Positions 43,147 to 52,965 of a stretch of 64,000 bases of DNA are shown piece after piece; position 1 is the first letter of the stretch; each line of letters starts with the position of its first letter. Below the pieces are notes generated by a model that was not told the origin of the DNA, did not search any database, and saw only the letters and a program-made list of their open reading frames with translations. A program made the position numbers and the translations under genes. The stretch is from CAZVWV01 sp964631745 (lineage in GTDB: Bacteria; Bdellovibrionota_C; UBA2361; JBGSMV01): NCBI GenBank assembly GCA_964631745.1, contig CAZVWV010000002.1, positions 1-64,000 on the forward strand, in the 5' to 3' direction.

Positions 43147-45134
43147 TGTTTAATAAAGTATTGGTCGCTAACCGGGGCGAGATTGCGCTTCGGATCATTA
43201 GAAGCTGTAAGAAGCTTGGGATAAGATCTGTAGCCGTTTACTCTGAAGCCGATGCTAGGAGTCTGCATGTAAAGACTGCGGACGAGGCTTACTTGCTTGG
43301 TCCCTCAGAAGCCAAGGACTCTTACCTTAATATCGCCAAGATAATTGAAATCGCATCGGCTCATCAGGTTGCGGCCATACATCCGGGCTACGGATTTCTG
43401 GCGGAAAATGCCGAGTTTGCCGAGGCCTGCAAAAGTGCTGGCATAATATTTATCGGCCCGACTCCAGAAACCATCCGATTAATGGGAGATAAGTTACAGG
43501 CTAAAAAACTCGCTCATGAGTTAAAGATTAGACTCGTTCCTGGGATCACCTTAGAAAGCGCCGGAATGGAGATTGCAACTTCTCAAGCCAAACTTAAATC
43601 ATTTGCCCAAGAAGCCGGCTATCCACTGATTCTTAAAGCCGCTGCAGGCGGAGGCGGACGCGGAATGCGGCGAATTTTTAACGAGGCTGACATTGAGCAT
43701 TCTCTATTGGGTGCCTCCAGAGAGGCTCAAGCTTTCTTTTCAGATGGTCGCATCTTTGTAGAAAAACTAGTTCAGAAAGCGCGCCACATTGAGGTGCAGA
43801 TTTTTGGAGATAAATTTGGCGCTGTGCGCCATCTTTATGACCGCGATTGCAGCATGCAACGCAACCATCAAAAGGTGCTTGAAGAAGCTCCGGCTCCGAA
43901 CATCAGCGATAAGACACGCGCGAATCTTTACAAGGCCGCTCTCAGTTTAGCCAAAGCTTCGAAATATGAAGGCGCAGGCACAGTTGAGTTCCTACTAGAT
44001 GCCGACGAAAATTTTTACTTTCTGGAAGTTAATAGCCGCCTTCAAGTTGAACACCCTGTAACGGAAGAGCTCACCGGCCTCGATCTTGTAGAGCTGCAAC
44101 TGAAAATAGCGGCGGGCGAGAAACTTGAGAACTTGATTCCGGAGCTGCCAACTAATCCAGGCAAAACCTCAGCCATCGAACTCAGAGTATGCTCTGAATC
44201 ACCCCACCAGGATTTTGTAGCCTCGACCGGAACGATTTCGTGCCTGAAGTTCCCTTCTTTATCAGGAGTGCGCCTGGAAAGCGGTGTGGAGGCAGAGGAT
44301 ACAGTCACTCACTATTACGATTCCTTGTTAGCAAAGATCGTGGTGCGCGCTGACTCGCGCAAGGAGGCGATTGAGTTGGCACGGCAGGCTCTTAATCAGA
44401 CCACTATCTTCGGTGTTTCGACGAACCTCTCTTTATTACACTTATTGCTGGAAGATTCGGCCTTTGCCAACGCTGCTCATAATACAGACCGCTTACCTGA
44501 GATTCTTCAGGGCGGAAAAGCCTTTCAGAGCCAGATAGCTTGCGCGGCTTTTGCTCTTGCGGTTTGGAATATGCACCCGGAATTCAATAACCCCTGGGCC
44601 AGCGCCTTCGGTTTTCGCTTAGATGGTAAGAGAAAGCATTCCTCTTCGTTTGAATTTAAATTGGGTGATTTGCAAATTGAAGGTGTAGTCGAGTTCGACG
44701 ATAGCCTAATTTGCGCCCAAGTATTGGATCAAAACTTTCGAACAGAAATTGCCGCCAATTTCCGAAACGGGACAATTGAGATCAACGGTAAAAAAGTTAA
44801 AATTGACGTGGCCTCGTACGCATTCCACGCCTGGATCTCGACCGATCAGGGATGCTTTAAGTTTGATTATCCTACCAGACGACTAAGAGAACATCAGTCC
44901 GACATGGGCTCGCATTCAAACGAGATCGTTTCCGCACTGCCCGGCAAAGTGATCGCGTTAAAGGTTGAAACGGGCTCCAGCATCTCAGCCGGAGATGCCT
45001 TGGTCGTAATAGAGTCCATGAAGATGGAACATATCCTGAAAGCGCCCGCGGACGGGATGGTCGACGAACTATGCTGCACCCCTGGCCAGGTAATCGAGGC
45101 GGGGCAGATTTTGGCGAAACTCAAGTTTTCATGA
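43146..45134 (+). CDS. mccA: Methylcrotonyl-CoA carboxylase, biotin carboxylase/BCCP (alpha) subunit
   Basis: The protein has 662 residues. The biotin carboxylase domain spans residues 1 to about 445, with NRGEIALRIIRSCKKLGIRS, AIHPGYGFLAENAEFAEAC, ILKAAAGGGGRGMRRI and FLEVNSRLQVEHPVTEELTG. A middle linking domain follows. The biotin carrier domain (about 590-662) has the biotinylated lysine in VIESMKMEHILKAP. It forms the carboxylase with MccB. No other leucine-degradation gene is adjacent. Confidence 0.93.
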   Translation: MFNKVLVANRGEIALRIIRSCKKLGIRSVAVYSEADARSLHVKTADEAYLLGPSEAKDSYLNIAKIIEIASAHQVAAIHPGYGFLAENAEFAEACKSAGIIFIGPTPETIRLMGDKLQAKKLAHELKIRLVPGITLESAGMEIATSQAKLKSFAQEAGYPLILKAAAGGGGRGMRRIFNEADIEHSLLGASREAQAFFSDGRIFVEKLVQKARHIEVQIFGDKFGAVRHLYDRDCSMQRNHQKVLEEAPAPNISDKTRANLYKAALSLAKASKYEGAGTVEFLLDADENFYFLEVNSRLQVEHPVTEELTGLDLVELQLKIAAGEKLENLIPELPTNPGKTSAIELRVCSESPHQDFVASTGTISCLKFPSLSGVRLESGVEAEDTVTHYYDSLLAKIVVRADSRKEAIELARQALNQTTIFGVSTNLSLLHLLLEDSAFANAAHNTDRLPEILQGGKAFQSQIACAAFALAVWNMHPEFNNPWASAFGFRLDGKRKHSSSFEFKLGDLQIEGVVEFDDSLICAQVLDQNFRTEIAANFRNGTIEINGKKVKIDVASYAFHAWISTDQGCFKFDYPTRRLREHQSDMGSHSNEIVSALPGKVIALKVETGSSISAGDALVVIESMKMEHILKAPADGMVDELCCTPGQVIEAGQILAKLKFS

Positions 45135-45485
45135 GGCTCCACAACACTCCGGATTATTCGGGGGCCCCGCTGCGCATGGTCTCCGAGCTAAAGCGCGCCC
45201 CACCTGCTCGCACCGGCTGCTGCCTATCGGCCTAAGAATTTGTGCCGCTACGTGGCACCGGCCGACGAGTCGTCGGCGCTCCATAATATCCCTACTCTGC
45301 GCCGCGTTTGTAATTTACCCGGGGTTTTTAAGCAGCTACCAAAATACAACATAAGTATTTAATATTACTCTCTTTATTACCTATTGAGCTGTGCCTCCAA
45401 ACCTCCGAAATATCTAAGTGACGGGAACTGCTAAGGATCTCCCACACAAAGGACTAAAATTGCTGCGCATTTTTTTGCGACGACG
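45135..45485. other. Intergenic stretch without a gene
   Basis: This 351-base gap holds a perfect 17-base palindrome, GCCGACGAGTCGTCGGC (45261-45277), possibly a protein-binding site, and is otherwise AT-rich towards the kinase gene. No open frame or RNA gene is recognisable. Confidence 0.5.
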
Positions 45486-48400
45486 ATGCTGAAACGATTC
45501 GCAAAGACACTCCCATTCTTGATTCTAATCACTGGCTCAGTGGTTTCTCTCGAGATCTATCGCCAACAGCTTCAAGATGTGGTTGATGATGTCAGTTACA
45601 ATTTAGAATTGGAGTCGCTCCAGACCGTAAAGGCCTTAGACGAGAAGCTTGGGGTGTACGAGGCGGCGCTGAGAGGCAGCGCGGGGTTCTATACGGCCTC
45701 CGGCGACGTAAGCTTAGCAAGTTGGCAAAGTTATGTGGGCTCCCTAGATATCTTTACACAGTATCCGGGTGTAATGGGGATGGGGATAGTAAAGCCAGTC
45801 AACGTACAGGACTTGGAGGCTTTCGTCGCAGCTCAGAGTCTCGCTAGCTCTCAAAGCTTCGCGATCAGAGACTTTCCGGCCCAAATACTGGGTGCACATG
45901 CCGCTCCTGCTGAAGATTCCAAACTAAAATATATCGTAACTTATCTCTGGCCCGAGGATTTGAGTGCAAAGGTTGCCGGGCTTGATATAGGCAGCGAACA
46001 ACAGCGACGACTGGCTGCTGAATCGGCACGAGATACAGGTAAGGCTGTGATGACGCCCAAAATCCAGATCTGGCAGGGCGACAACTCGGCCGCTGGTTCG
46101 CTCTTACTGCTCCCTATTTACAAAACGCGACAGATGTTAGACAGCACCGAAGCTCGGCGGGCGGCCTTCGAAGCTTGGGCGTTGATGCCACTGACATACA
46201 ATGAATTCTTCAGGGATTTGCCGAGACTTCGAAAGTTTCACGCTCTTGATATTTTTCAAAACATCACGCCCGCTTCGGACTCATTGGTGTTCGCCGCTGA
46301 GCCAGTGAGGGCACCGGGAACGCAGGCCTATTCCAAAATCACACGAATCAATTTAGCGGGTGTTCCTTTTACCTTGGCCTGGCAAGATACTCTCCCAAAA
46401 GGCTCGGCCATGTCGCATGAGGCGCTTATACTGGCGCTTTCTTTGGCCACAACTTTCCTTTTCACTGGTCTAACCTATCTCTTATCAGCGCTTGAACGCC
46501 GTGCTCAAAAAATCGCCAGTGATCAGCTAACTTCCACCAGAGCAAAAGATTCCGAACTGAAAGCCGTTAATGACTCGGCCCCAGTTGGAATATTCAGAAC
46601 GGATACTAAGGGCGAGCTACTCTATGTTAATCGACGCTTCGAAGAGATCGCTCAAACGGAAGTAAACGCTTGTGTGGGGTTTGAATGGCTTGGACTTATT
46701 AACGCAGAAGCACGAGAGCGCATACAATCAGAATGGCGCGCAAGTCTTCGGGCCAAGATCGCCTTTAGCACAGAGCTTCACTTTCGGGACAGAGACGGTC
46801 ACTTACGACATGCAAGCCTAAAGGCGCAACCTGTTTACAACGGAACAGAGTATCTGGGCTATGCGGGGACTTTGGAAGACACGACTGAAAAAGTCTGGGG
46901 CGAAAAGCAAGCAGCGGTCCAGGTCGCCATCACCGATGCGCTGAGTCAGGCTTTCAGCCTTGATGAAGTCAGCTCGTTTATTTTGAAAGAACTGTGCGAG
47001 AAATTCGATTGGGATGCGGGAGCGATCTGGCTGGTGGATAAAAAATCGACCAAGCTTAGATGCATCGAGGTTTGGCACAATCCCGATAGAGCGCTCGGGG
47101 CCTTTGCTCAAAATTCTTTAAACCTACAAGTTAGTGAGGGCGAGGGACTACCCGGACAGGTATGGCAACGTGGCACAGTACTATGGCACTCCGATCTTAG
47201 CACTCAAACTAATCTCGCCAGGGTGGATGCCATTCGAGATAATAATCTTCGCACGCTCTTGGCGATGCCGATACTCTCAGGCGGGCACACACGCGGCGTG
47301 CTTGAGTTTTTCAAAGCTCAGTCGCTAAAACCAAATCGAGACCTAATTAGCTTTTTAAATACTCTAACAACGCAGATTAGTCAGCTGCTGGAGCGCAAGG
47401 AAGCAGAGGAACGCGTACGCGTTAGCGAAGAACGCTTGCAGGGCTTATTAGATAATTGTTCACAGTTCATTTTTATTAAAGACCTAAACGGGCGATATCT
47501 AATCGCCAACAAGGCCTTTGAAAAAACATTACAGGTCGCTGCAGGGAGCCTCATTGGAAAGTCAGACTACGAAGTATTTCCAAAAGAGATTGTCGAAGCA
47601 TTTCGAGCGAATGACGCCAAGGTGTTGGCCAAGAACCAAAGTCTAGAATTCGAGGAAGAGCTTCTTGTTGATGGCCAAGAAAAGACCTATCTCACCACCA
47701 AGTTTCCTTTGCGCGATAGTGATACAGCACCCTATGCAATTTGCGGCATTGCTACCGACATAACGGATAGGAAGTCCGCCGAAGATGCCCTGCGGGTTGT
47801 ACTTCAATCAGTAACGGCCAAGGCCGATGAAACCCTATTTTGCACTTTAGCCGAGCAGGTGGCTCGTTCCTTACAAGTCGAATACGTGAGCATCTCAAAG
47901 ATACTCCCCGACAAACCGGGTTGGATTCAGAGCCTGACTTTTTATGCTAACGGGGCACTGCTGAGCAGCAGCGAACATCCCCTTGCCGGCACTCCCTGCG
48001 AAGACGTGATCGAGCGAGGTCCACTTCTTCACTCGCAGGATGTAGCAGACATGTATCCGGATTTTCCGTACCTTAAAGCCATGGGCGCGTATAGTTACTT
48101 TGGGTCTGCTCTCTTAGACTCCGCCGGAAACATCATAGGGATTCTAGCGATCATACATACAGAAGCGTTGACGTTAGATAAGCACCGCGAGTCTCTAATC
48201 CAGATCTTTGCGGCACGCGCCTCTGTTGAACTTGAGCGTCAGGGTTATCAGGAAGAGCTTATTCACGCTAAAAATATCGCCGAGAATATCGCCCGCCTCA
48301 AGTCTGAATTTCTGGCCAATATGAGTCACGAGATCCGCACTCCCATGAATGGCATAATCGGCATGACTAATCTTGCGCTTGAAACTGAGCTTGACCAGGA

Positions 48401-49448
48401 GCAAAAGGGATATTTGGAGGTCGTTAAAGATTCGGCTAATGCGCTTCTTACGATCATTAATGATATCTTAGACTTTTCCAAAATAGAAGCGGGCAAATTC
48501 ACGATCGAGGCCCATCCCTTTGAGTTGAGGAATTTTATCTCCAAAGAGCTGACCCTGCTTTCGGCAAGAGCGACGGAAAAGAAAGTTAAAGTGAGTTTCT
48601 CTATTCAAAATGAAATCCCCAAAACATTAGTGGGCGATCAAGTTAGAATTGGGCAACTGCTCATGAATCTTATCGGGAATGCGATCAAATTCACTTCCCC
48701 CTCCGGAGATGTGCATTTAAGAGTTGAAATAGACAGTTGGAATGCCTTGCGCGATCGTTGTTGGCTTCATTTTGTAGTGCGAGATACCGGCATTGGTATC
48801 GAGACAGAGAAACTGGAACATATTTTTGAGGCCTTCTCGCAGGCCGACGCGTCGACTACCCGACAGTACGGGGGAACGGGGCTAGGGCTCTCCATTAGCA
48901 AGAAACTTGTGGAACTCATGAACGGCAGAATCTGGGCCGACAGCAAAGTCGGAGAAGGTTCGGAGTTTCACTTCTTAATTGAATTCGCCGTGGCCGCAGA
49001 GGGCGCTATAAAAAGTGCCGCGCCTGCTGCTAGGCACGTCATGGCTGCTCCACAGTACGGTCTATCGGTACTAGTGGTTGAAGATAACATAGTGAATCAG
49101 AAGCTAACCAAAAAGCTGTTGGAAAAGCGCGGCTGTTCGGTCATTATCGCGAACAATGGGAAGGAAGCGCTTGATTTAATCAAAGCTAAGCCAGATTCAT
49201 CATATGATCTGATTTTTATGGACTGCCAGATGCCGGTCATGGGCGGATTTGAAACCACCGAACATATTCGAAAATTACAGGGGCGTATTGGTGATATTCC
49301 GATCGTAGCCATGACTGCACATGCTATGACTGGAGACCGGGAGCGCTGCCTTAGCGCCGGCATGAACGATTATATTTCAAAGCCCCTGGAGGTTACCTGC
49401 CTAAACGAGATCTTGGAGCGATGGGGTACCTCGCATAAGAAGATCTAG
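45486..49448 (+). CDS. Hybrid sensor histidine kinase: CHASE-PAS-GAF-PAS-GAF-HisKA-HATPase-REC
   Basis: The protein has 1320 residues. A membrane helix at about 8-24 and another at about 313-335 enclose a periplasmic CHASE domain (FYTASGDVSLASWQSYVGSL). PAS 1 lies at about 350-470, GAF 1 at 480-640, PAS 2 at 650-770 and GAF 2 at 775-930. The kinase core has His948 in NMSHEIRTPMNGIIG, the N-box at Asn1065 (NLIGNAIKF), DTGIGI from Asp1100 and GGTGLGLSISKKLVELM. A receiver domain closes the protein, with phospho-acceptor Asp1246 in DLIFMDCQMPVMGG. The output partner is not in the window. Its 3' end overlaps the convergent next gene by 48 bases. Confidence 0.93.
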   Translation: MLKRFAKTLPFLILITGSVVSLEIYRQQLQDVVDDVSYNLELESLQTVKALDEKLGVYEAALRGSAGFYTASGDVSLASWQSYVGSLDIFTQYPGVMGMGIVKPVNVQDLEAFVAAQSLASSQSFAIRDFPAQILGAHAAPAEDSKLKYIVTYLWPEDLSAKVAGLDIGSEQQRRLAAESARDTGKAVMTPKIQIWQGDNSAAGSLLLLPIYKTRQMLDSTEARRAAFEAWALMPLTYNEFFRDLPRLRKFHALDIFQNITPASDSLVFAAEPVRAPGTQAYSKITRINLAGVPFTLAWQDTLPKGSAMSHEALILALSLATTFLFTGLTYLLSALERRAQKIASDQLTSTRAKDSELKAVNDSAPVGIFRTDTKGELLYVNRRFEEIAQTEVNACVGFEWLGLINAEARERIQSEWRASLRAKIAFSTELHFRDRDGHLRHASLKAQPVYNGTEYLGYAGTLEDTTEKVWGEKQAAVQVAITDALSQAFSLDEVSSFILKELCEKFDWDAGAIWLVDKKSTKLRCIEVWHNPDRALGAFAQNSLNLQVSEGEGLPGQVWQRGTVLWHSDLSTQTNLARVDAIRDNNLRTLLAMPILSGGHTRGVLEFFKAQSLKPNRDLISFLNTLTTQISQLLERKEAEERVRVSEERLQGLLDNCSQFIFIKDLNGRYLIANKAFEKTLQVAAGSLIGKSDYEVFPKEIVEAFRANDAKVLAKNQSLEFEEELLVDGQEKTYLTTKFPLRDSDTAPYAICGIATDITDRKSAEDALRVVLQSVTAKADETLFCTLAEQVARSLQVEYVSISKILPDKPGWIQSLTFYANGALLSSSEHPLAGTPCEDVIERGPLLHSQDVADMYPDFPYLKAMGAYSYFGSALLDSAGNIIGILAIIHTEALTLDKHRESLIQIFAARASVELERQGYQEELIHAKNIAENIARLKSEFLANMSHEIRTPMNGIIGMTNLALETELDQEQKGYLEVVKDSANALLTIINDILDFSKIEAGKFTIEAHPFELRNFISKELTLLSARATEKKVKVSFSIQNEIPKTLVGDQVRIGQLLMNLIGNAIKFTSPSGDVHLRVEIDSWNALRDRCWLHFVVRDTGIGIETEKLEHIFEAFSQADASTTRQYGGTGLGLSISKKLVELMNGRIWADSKVGEGSEFHFLIEFAVAAEGAIKSAAPAARHVMAAPQYGLSVLVVEDNIVNQKLTKKLLEKRGCSVIIANNGKEALDLIKAKPDSSYDLIFMDCQMPVMGGFETTEHIRKLQGRIGDIPIVAMTAHAMTGDRERCLSAGMNDYISKPLEVTCLNEILERWGTSHKKI

Positions 49449-50246
49449 CTGCTGCTTCAATGCGCTGGCCAAGGGGGACTCGATTCCCGCGATTTGAGCA
49501 CGCTCAATAAAAGCGTCTAACATAAATGGAAGCTCAGTGCGTTTGCCATTTCTCAGATCGCATAAAGTTGAATTGAAATTCTCTCCGTGGTCCTTAATAG
49601 ACTGAAATATATAATCGTTAGACCAGCTATCCAGGTTAATTCCCTGGGCTCTAGCGACATTTCGGATCTCCTGCAATAGATGCAAAGCTCTCTGATGCAC
49701 TCCGGGGTCCTCTATCAAAATCTTGTTAGGAGCGTTTGCAAGTGTCGCCAAAGTGTTCACCAGCAAATTGACCATAAGCTTGCGCCATTCGCAATGCTTC
49801 ACCGATTCGCAAAGTTCAACCAAGAAACCGTAACGTCCAAGTTCTTCGGCCCAGGTAGAAAGCTCCAACTGGAGATGGGCAGCGCCCGCCAGCAGAACCC
49901 GAGCCTCACCGTGTTGCGAGACTCTTCCTTGTTTATCGAGGCTGACTCCGAAATTTAGGAGCAACCTGTAAAATTTGAGCGTTGGGCAGATTGACACAGC
50001 TCTGTCGTAAATTCCGAGCCCGTTCGAAATCAGAAACAAATCATGTGAGGGATTTAGATGATTTCGAATACCCTGCAGCACGGACTCTACGTCGTAGCCC
50101 TTTACGCATAACCAGATCGAACTATTGGCACCAACTTCTTTTAGAGTGCCACCCCGCACAAGTGTTTGAACCTCAAGATTTTGTGCTTGCAGAATTTGGG
50201 CAACAAATTTGCCGACCGGACCTGCACCAACCACCAAAGCATTCAT
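49401..50246 (-). CDS. 2-dehydropantoate 2-reductase-like (ApbA/PanE) protein
   Basis: The protein has 281 residues. The N-terminal NADP-binding loop is VVGAGPVGKFVAQILQ, followed by VKGYDVESVL. The C-terminal helical domain has EWRKLMVNLLVNTLATLANA, with the family Lys and Asn, and REL-like TELPFMLDAFIERA. Ketopantoate reduction is possible, but several PanE-like paralogs have other substrates. The start overlaps the stop of the SrkA-like gene as ATGA, an odd pairing. The 3' end overlaps the sensor kinase gene on the other strand. Confidence 0.78.
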   Translation of the reverse strand: MNALVVGAGPVGKFVAQILQAQNLEVQTLVRGGTLKEVGANSSIWLCVKGYDVESVLQGIRNHLNPSHDLFLISNGLGIYDRAVSICPTLKFYRLLLNFGVSLDKQGRVSQHGEARVLLAGAAHLQLELSTWAEELGRYGFLVELCESVKHCEWRKLMVNLLVNTLATLANAPNKILIEDPGVHQRALHLLQEIRNVARAQGINLDSWSNDYIFQSIKDHGENFNSTLCDLRNGKRTELPFMLDAFIERAQIAGIESPLASALKQQLDLLMRGTPSLQDLV

Positions 50247-51265
50247 TGCCCACCATGCATAATCTGTAAGGATTCCTGGAGGGCGGAAAGCTGCTCAGCC
50301 CAGTAACGATCTGAACCGAAATCAAGAAACATTCTTGGAAAGATCGGATCTTCCCAGCGCCTTGCAATCCAGGCGCTAAAGCGCAACATGCGGCTGGCTC
50401 TGAGCGGTTCGATGAGTCGCAAGGACTCTCTATCGAATCTACGAAGCTGCTCGTAACCGCTCAAAAACACTTCCCGCCTGCGGGCGGCATCCTCATCGCG
50501 CGAGGGCAAAATCAACCAGAGATCTTGCACAACCGGTCCGAGCAAACTGTCATCAAAATCCATTAAAGTGAGCTGATTATCGTTCCACAAAACGTTTCCC
50601 AGATGCAGGTCAGCATGCACGCGCTGCATTGTTAGGCCCTGCATCCAGGAATCCATAACGATTAGAATTTGCTCCATCACCTGTTTCAATGGCAAGCCGT
50701 AGCGCTCGCCTAAACACTTATGCGAGAGCAGATATTCCAAGTCCTGCCGCACGTCCATAACGGACAAAGACCTTCTAGCCTTAAATGAATTCGAGGCACC
50801 ACACATATGGAGCCTGGCAGCCGTGCGCCCCAGAATTTCGAGCTGTGTATCGGTTAGCTCATCTAAATGGCGCCCTCCAACTTTGGGCGAGACGTTAAAG
50901 TATATGCCGGATGGTTCACCAGACGATGATTCAATGACCTGTAATGTCTTACCTTCCTTATTGGCAAGCGGAACCACCACCGGCAGGTCTTTTTCAAATA
51001 ATTCACCCAAAAAAGCATGTTCTTCTAAAATTTGGGCTTGGCTCCAACGCCCAGGACGATAGAATTTGGCAACCTTAAACCTATCGTAACGCGAGCGCAC
51101 CTCTGCTTCTGGAATCTCTATCTCTACCTCGTAAACACGGTTTTCCAAGCTGTTTAACGCCAATACCCGACCGGTGCATCGAAAACCGTAGCTTTCAACC
51201 GCCCGCAGCACTTTTTCAGGCGTTAAGTCGTAAAAAAACCTTGTTTCTCCCGGTATTTCGCTCAT
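50243..51265 (-). CDS. srkA: SrkA/RdoA (YihE)-like stress-response kinase
   Basis: The protein has 340 residues from ATG 51265; a GTG at 51289 is the alternative. It has the APH/choline-kinase-like fold: ALNSLENRVYEVEIE, FKVAKFYRPGRWSQAQILEE (ATP-binding Lys), QRVHADLHLGNVLW (catalytic Asp, H-x-D-x-x-x-x-N) and LTLMDFDDSLLGPVVQDLW (metal-binding Asp). In E. coli this kinase protects against envelope and oxidative stress. Length fits (328 in E. coli). Confidence 0.9.
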   Translation of the reverse strand: MSEIPGETRFFYDLTPEKVLRAVESYGFRCTGRVLALNSLENRVYEVEIEIPEAEVRSRYDRFKVAKFYRPGRWSQAQILEEHAFLGELFEKDLPVVVPLANKEGKTLQVIESSSGEPSGIYFNVSPKVGGRHLDELTDTQLEILGRTAARLHMCGASNSFKARRSLSVMDVRQDLEYLLSHKCLGERYGLPLKQVMEQILIVMDSWMQGLTMQRVHADLHLGNVLWNDNQLTLMDFDDSLLGPVVQDLWLILPSRDEDAARRREVFLSGYEQLRRFDRESLRLIEPLRASRMLRFSAWIARRWEDPIFPRMFLDFGSDRYWAEQLSALQESLQIMHGGQ

Positions 51266-51427
51266 ACGAGAATTCTTACACATTCTCACCTATAAGCAAC
51301 ACTGACTCGCATTGAACCTAGAAAGAGCAGTTGAATAATAACGGGGTTTCGTCGTCACAGCTCTGCGCTGCAATTTTACTCTTTTTCGCGAGATAAAGTT
51401 GTATTAGCGTGAGCGCGAGCTGATAGG

Positions 51428-51444
51428 GCATGAATATTTCATGC
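51428..51444. promoter_or_regulatory. Inverted repeat upstream of the small secreted protein gene
   Basis: GCATGAA-TAT-TTCATGC forms 7-base arms 43 bases before the ATG at 51488. It may be an operator for a regulator of this metal-binding-type protein. Seen directly; function is inference. Confidence 0.4.
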
Positions 51445-51487
51445 TCGATCGCCTCGCTTCAAAAGTTGAATGTTTATTGGAGATACA

Positions 51488-51841
51488 ATGAAAAAAATCA
51501 TCGCGGTAGCCTTGAGCGTATTAGCCTGTTCAAATATGGCGTTTGCTAACGACCCTCATGCTGGGAATATGGCCACCAAGGAATACTCTTTCAAGAACCA
51601 CTGTGTAATGGGAATCACGATGGGCAAGGAAGTTCCCTGCGATCCTTCATTTAGCGAAGCTACTACCTGGACCGATCCGGCCACTTCCATGCATTACTGT
51701 TTCAGTACACCTGAAATGAAAACTGCTTTTGCAACCTCTATTAAGGACAATCTATCCAAGGCTAACAATGAATGGGCTAAGATTCATACCCATGATAGCC
51801 ATGCAGCTAACACCAACACGGGTCATAGCTCGACTCACTAA
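51488..51841 (+). CDS. Small secreted YHS-like, His-rich protein
   Basis: The protein has 117 residues from ATG 51488, preceded by GGAG at a good distance; an ATG at 51470 is less likely. A signal peptide runs to about residue 20 (SVLACSNMAFA). The mature part has CVMGITMGKEVPC and MHYCFSTPEMKTAFATSI, resembling YHS metal-binding domains (C, then Y-C-F-x-x-x-x-x-K-x-x-F). A His-rich tail (HTHDSHAANTNTGHSSTH) follows, suggesting metal binding in the periplasm. A strong terminator lies 34 bases downstream. Confidence 0.7.
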   Translation: MKKIIAVALSVLACSNMAFANDPHAGNMATKEYSFKNHCVMGITMGKEVPCDPSFSEATTWTDPATSMHYCFSTPEMKTAFATSIKDNLSKANNEWAKIHTHDSHAANTNTGHSSTH

Positions 51842-51874
51842 CAGGCTTCTGGACATATATCCTGAATACTAAGA

Positions 51875-51904
51875 AGATGGGGCTCAACAGAGCCCCATCT
51901 TTGT
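51875..51904 (+). terminator. Rho-independent terminator
   Basis: AGATGGGGCTC (51875-51885), loop AACA and GAGCCCCATCT (51890-51900) form an 11-pair stem followed by TTGT. The stem contains the upstream ATG (51877) of the lgt frame, which argues that lgt begins further downstream. Confidence 0.85.
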
Positions 51905-51912
51905 ATGTGCGT

Positions 51913-52965
51913 ATGCTGACAGCCGATCCAAATAATTTATATATTCACACATTAGATCCATTCGCCATACAACTCACAGAGAGCTTTGGTATTCGATGGT
52001 ACGGCCTTGCATACCTGACAGGATTTCTCGCCACGTATTATCTTATTCAATGGTTCTCAAAAAAGGGCTTAAGTTCGCTGACAAACGAATTGGCGGGTGA
52101 TTTCGTTTTCGCGGCAGCCATCGGAACTATAATAGGCGGCCGACTCGGTTACTGTTTGCTATATAGTCCCGATCTGTTTCTTAGTTTTACAAATACCCCG
52201 CCCTTCTGGGGCGTTTTTGCAATTAATCAGGGTGGCATGGCGAGCCACGGTGGCATTCTTGGGATTTTCATCACGTGTATATTGTTTGGAAGAAAACGTA
52301 ATATTTCGGCGTTGCACCTGGCCGATTTATCGGCGCTCGGCGGAACCATCGGCATCTTCTTTGGTAGAATTGCGAATTTCATTAACGGTGAATTAGTTGG
52401 GCGCGCCTGTGTTTCGCTGCATGCTTGGTGCGTTAAGTTCCCGTCCGATATCCTGCTTTGGCCAGCGCAAGAGCCAAATCGCCTTGCTGGGCTGGCGCCC
52501 CTGGTCTTAGACCAGGGCCTTTCCAACACTAAATGGTCAGAGCTAATGGCGGCGCTGCCCGGGAGTTCCGGGGCCTGGGAGAAGGTTGAGTCGGCCTTGC
52601 AGCATATAATCTTGTCTATTCAGCACGGCAACGCCCAGCTAGTCGAAGCAATCGCTCCGTTGCTTACGGCGCGGCACCCCTCCCAATTATACGAAGCCAT
52701 GCTTGAAGGTTTGTTAATGTTCATCTTGCTAATGCCATTGATGCTTAGAAAAGCGCGTTACGGAATGGTTTGCGCGTGGTTTTTTATTTTTTATTCGCTA
52801 GTTCGAATCCTAGGCGAAGCATTTCGTATGCCCGACGCGCAACTCGGCTTCCAGCTCTGGGGACTCACGCGAGGACAGTGGTTAAGCTTCGGGCTATTGG
52901 GATTTGGAATAGTATTTTTGATATACGTACGCAACCAGCATTACGGCGAGGATACTCAATCCTAA
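51913..52965 (+). CDS. lgt: Prolipoprotein diacylglyceryl transferase
   Basis: The protein has 350 residues from ATG 51913; the ATG at 51877 lies inside a terminator stem. It is a membrane enzyme adding diacylglycerol to the lipobox Cys of prolipoproteins. Signature segments are FGIRWYGLAYLTGF, IIGGRLGYCLLY, NQGGMASHGGILG, FFGRIANFINGELVGR and RHPSQLYEAMLEGLL. An insertion of about 65 residues (from about NRLAGLAPLV to IAPLLTA) sits between the Lgt signature and the RHPSQLYE motif; E. coli Lgt (291) lacks it. Its stop overlaps the convergent transporter stop by 4 bases. Confidence 0.95.
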   Translation: MLTADPNNLYIHTLDPFAIQLTESFGIRWYGLAYLTGFLATYYLIQWFSKKGLSSLTNELAGDFVFAAAIGTIIGGRLGYCLLYSPDLFLSFTNTPPFWGVFAINQGGMASHGGILGIFITCILFGRKRNISALHLADLSALGGTIGIFFGRIANFINGELVGRACVSLHAWCVKFPSDILLWPAQEPNRLAGLAPLVLDQGLSNTKWSELMAALPGSSGAWEKVESALQHIILSIQHGNAQLVEAIAPLLTARHPSQLYEAMLEGLLMFILLMPLMLRKARYGMVCAWFFIFYSLVRILGEAFRMPDAQLGFQLWGLTRGQWLSFGLLGFGIVFLIYVRNQHYGEDTQS

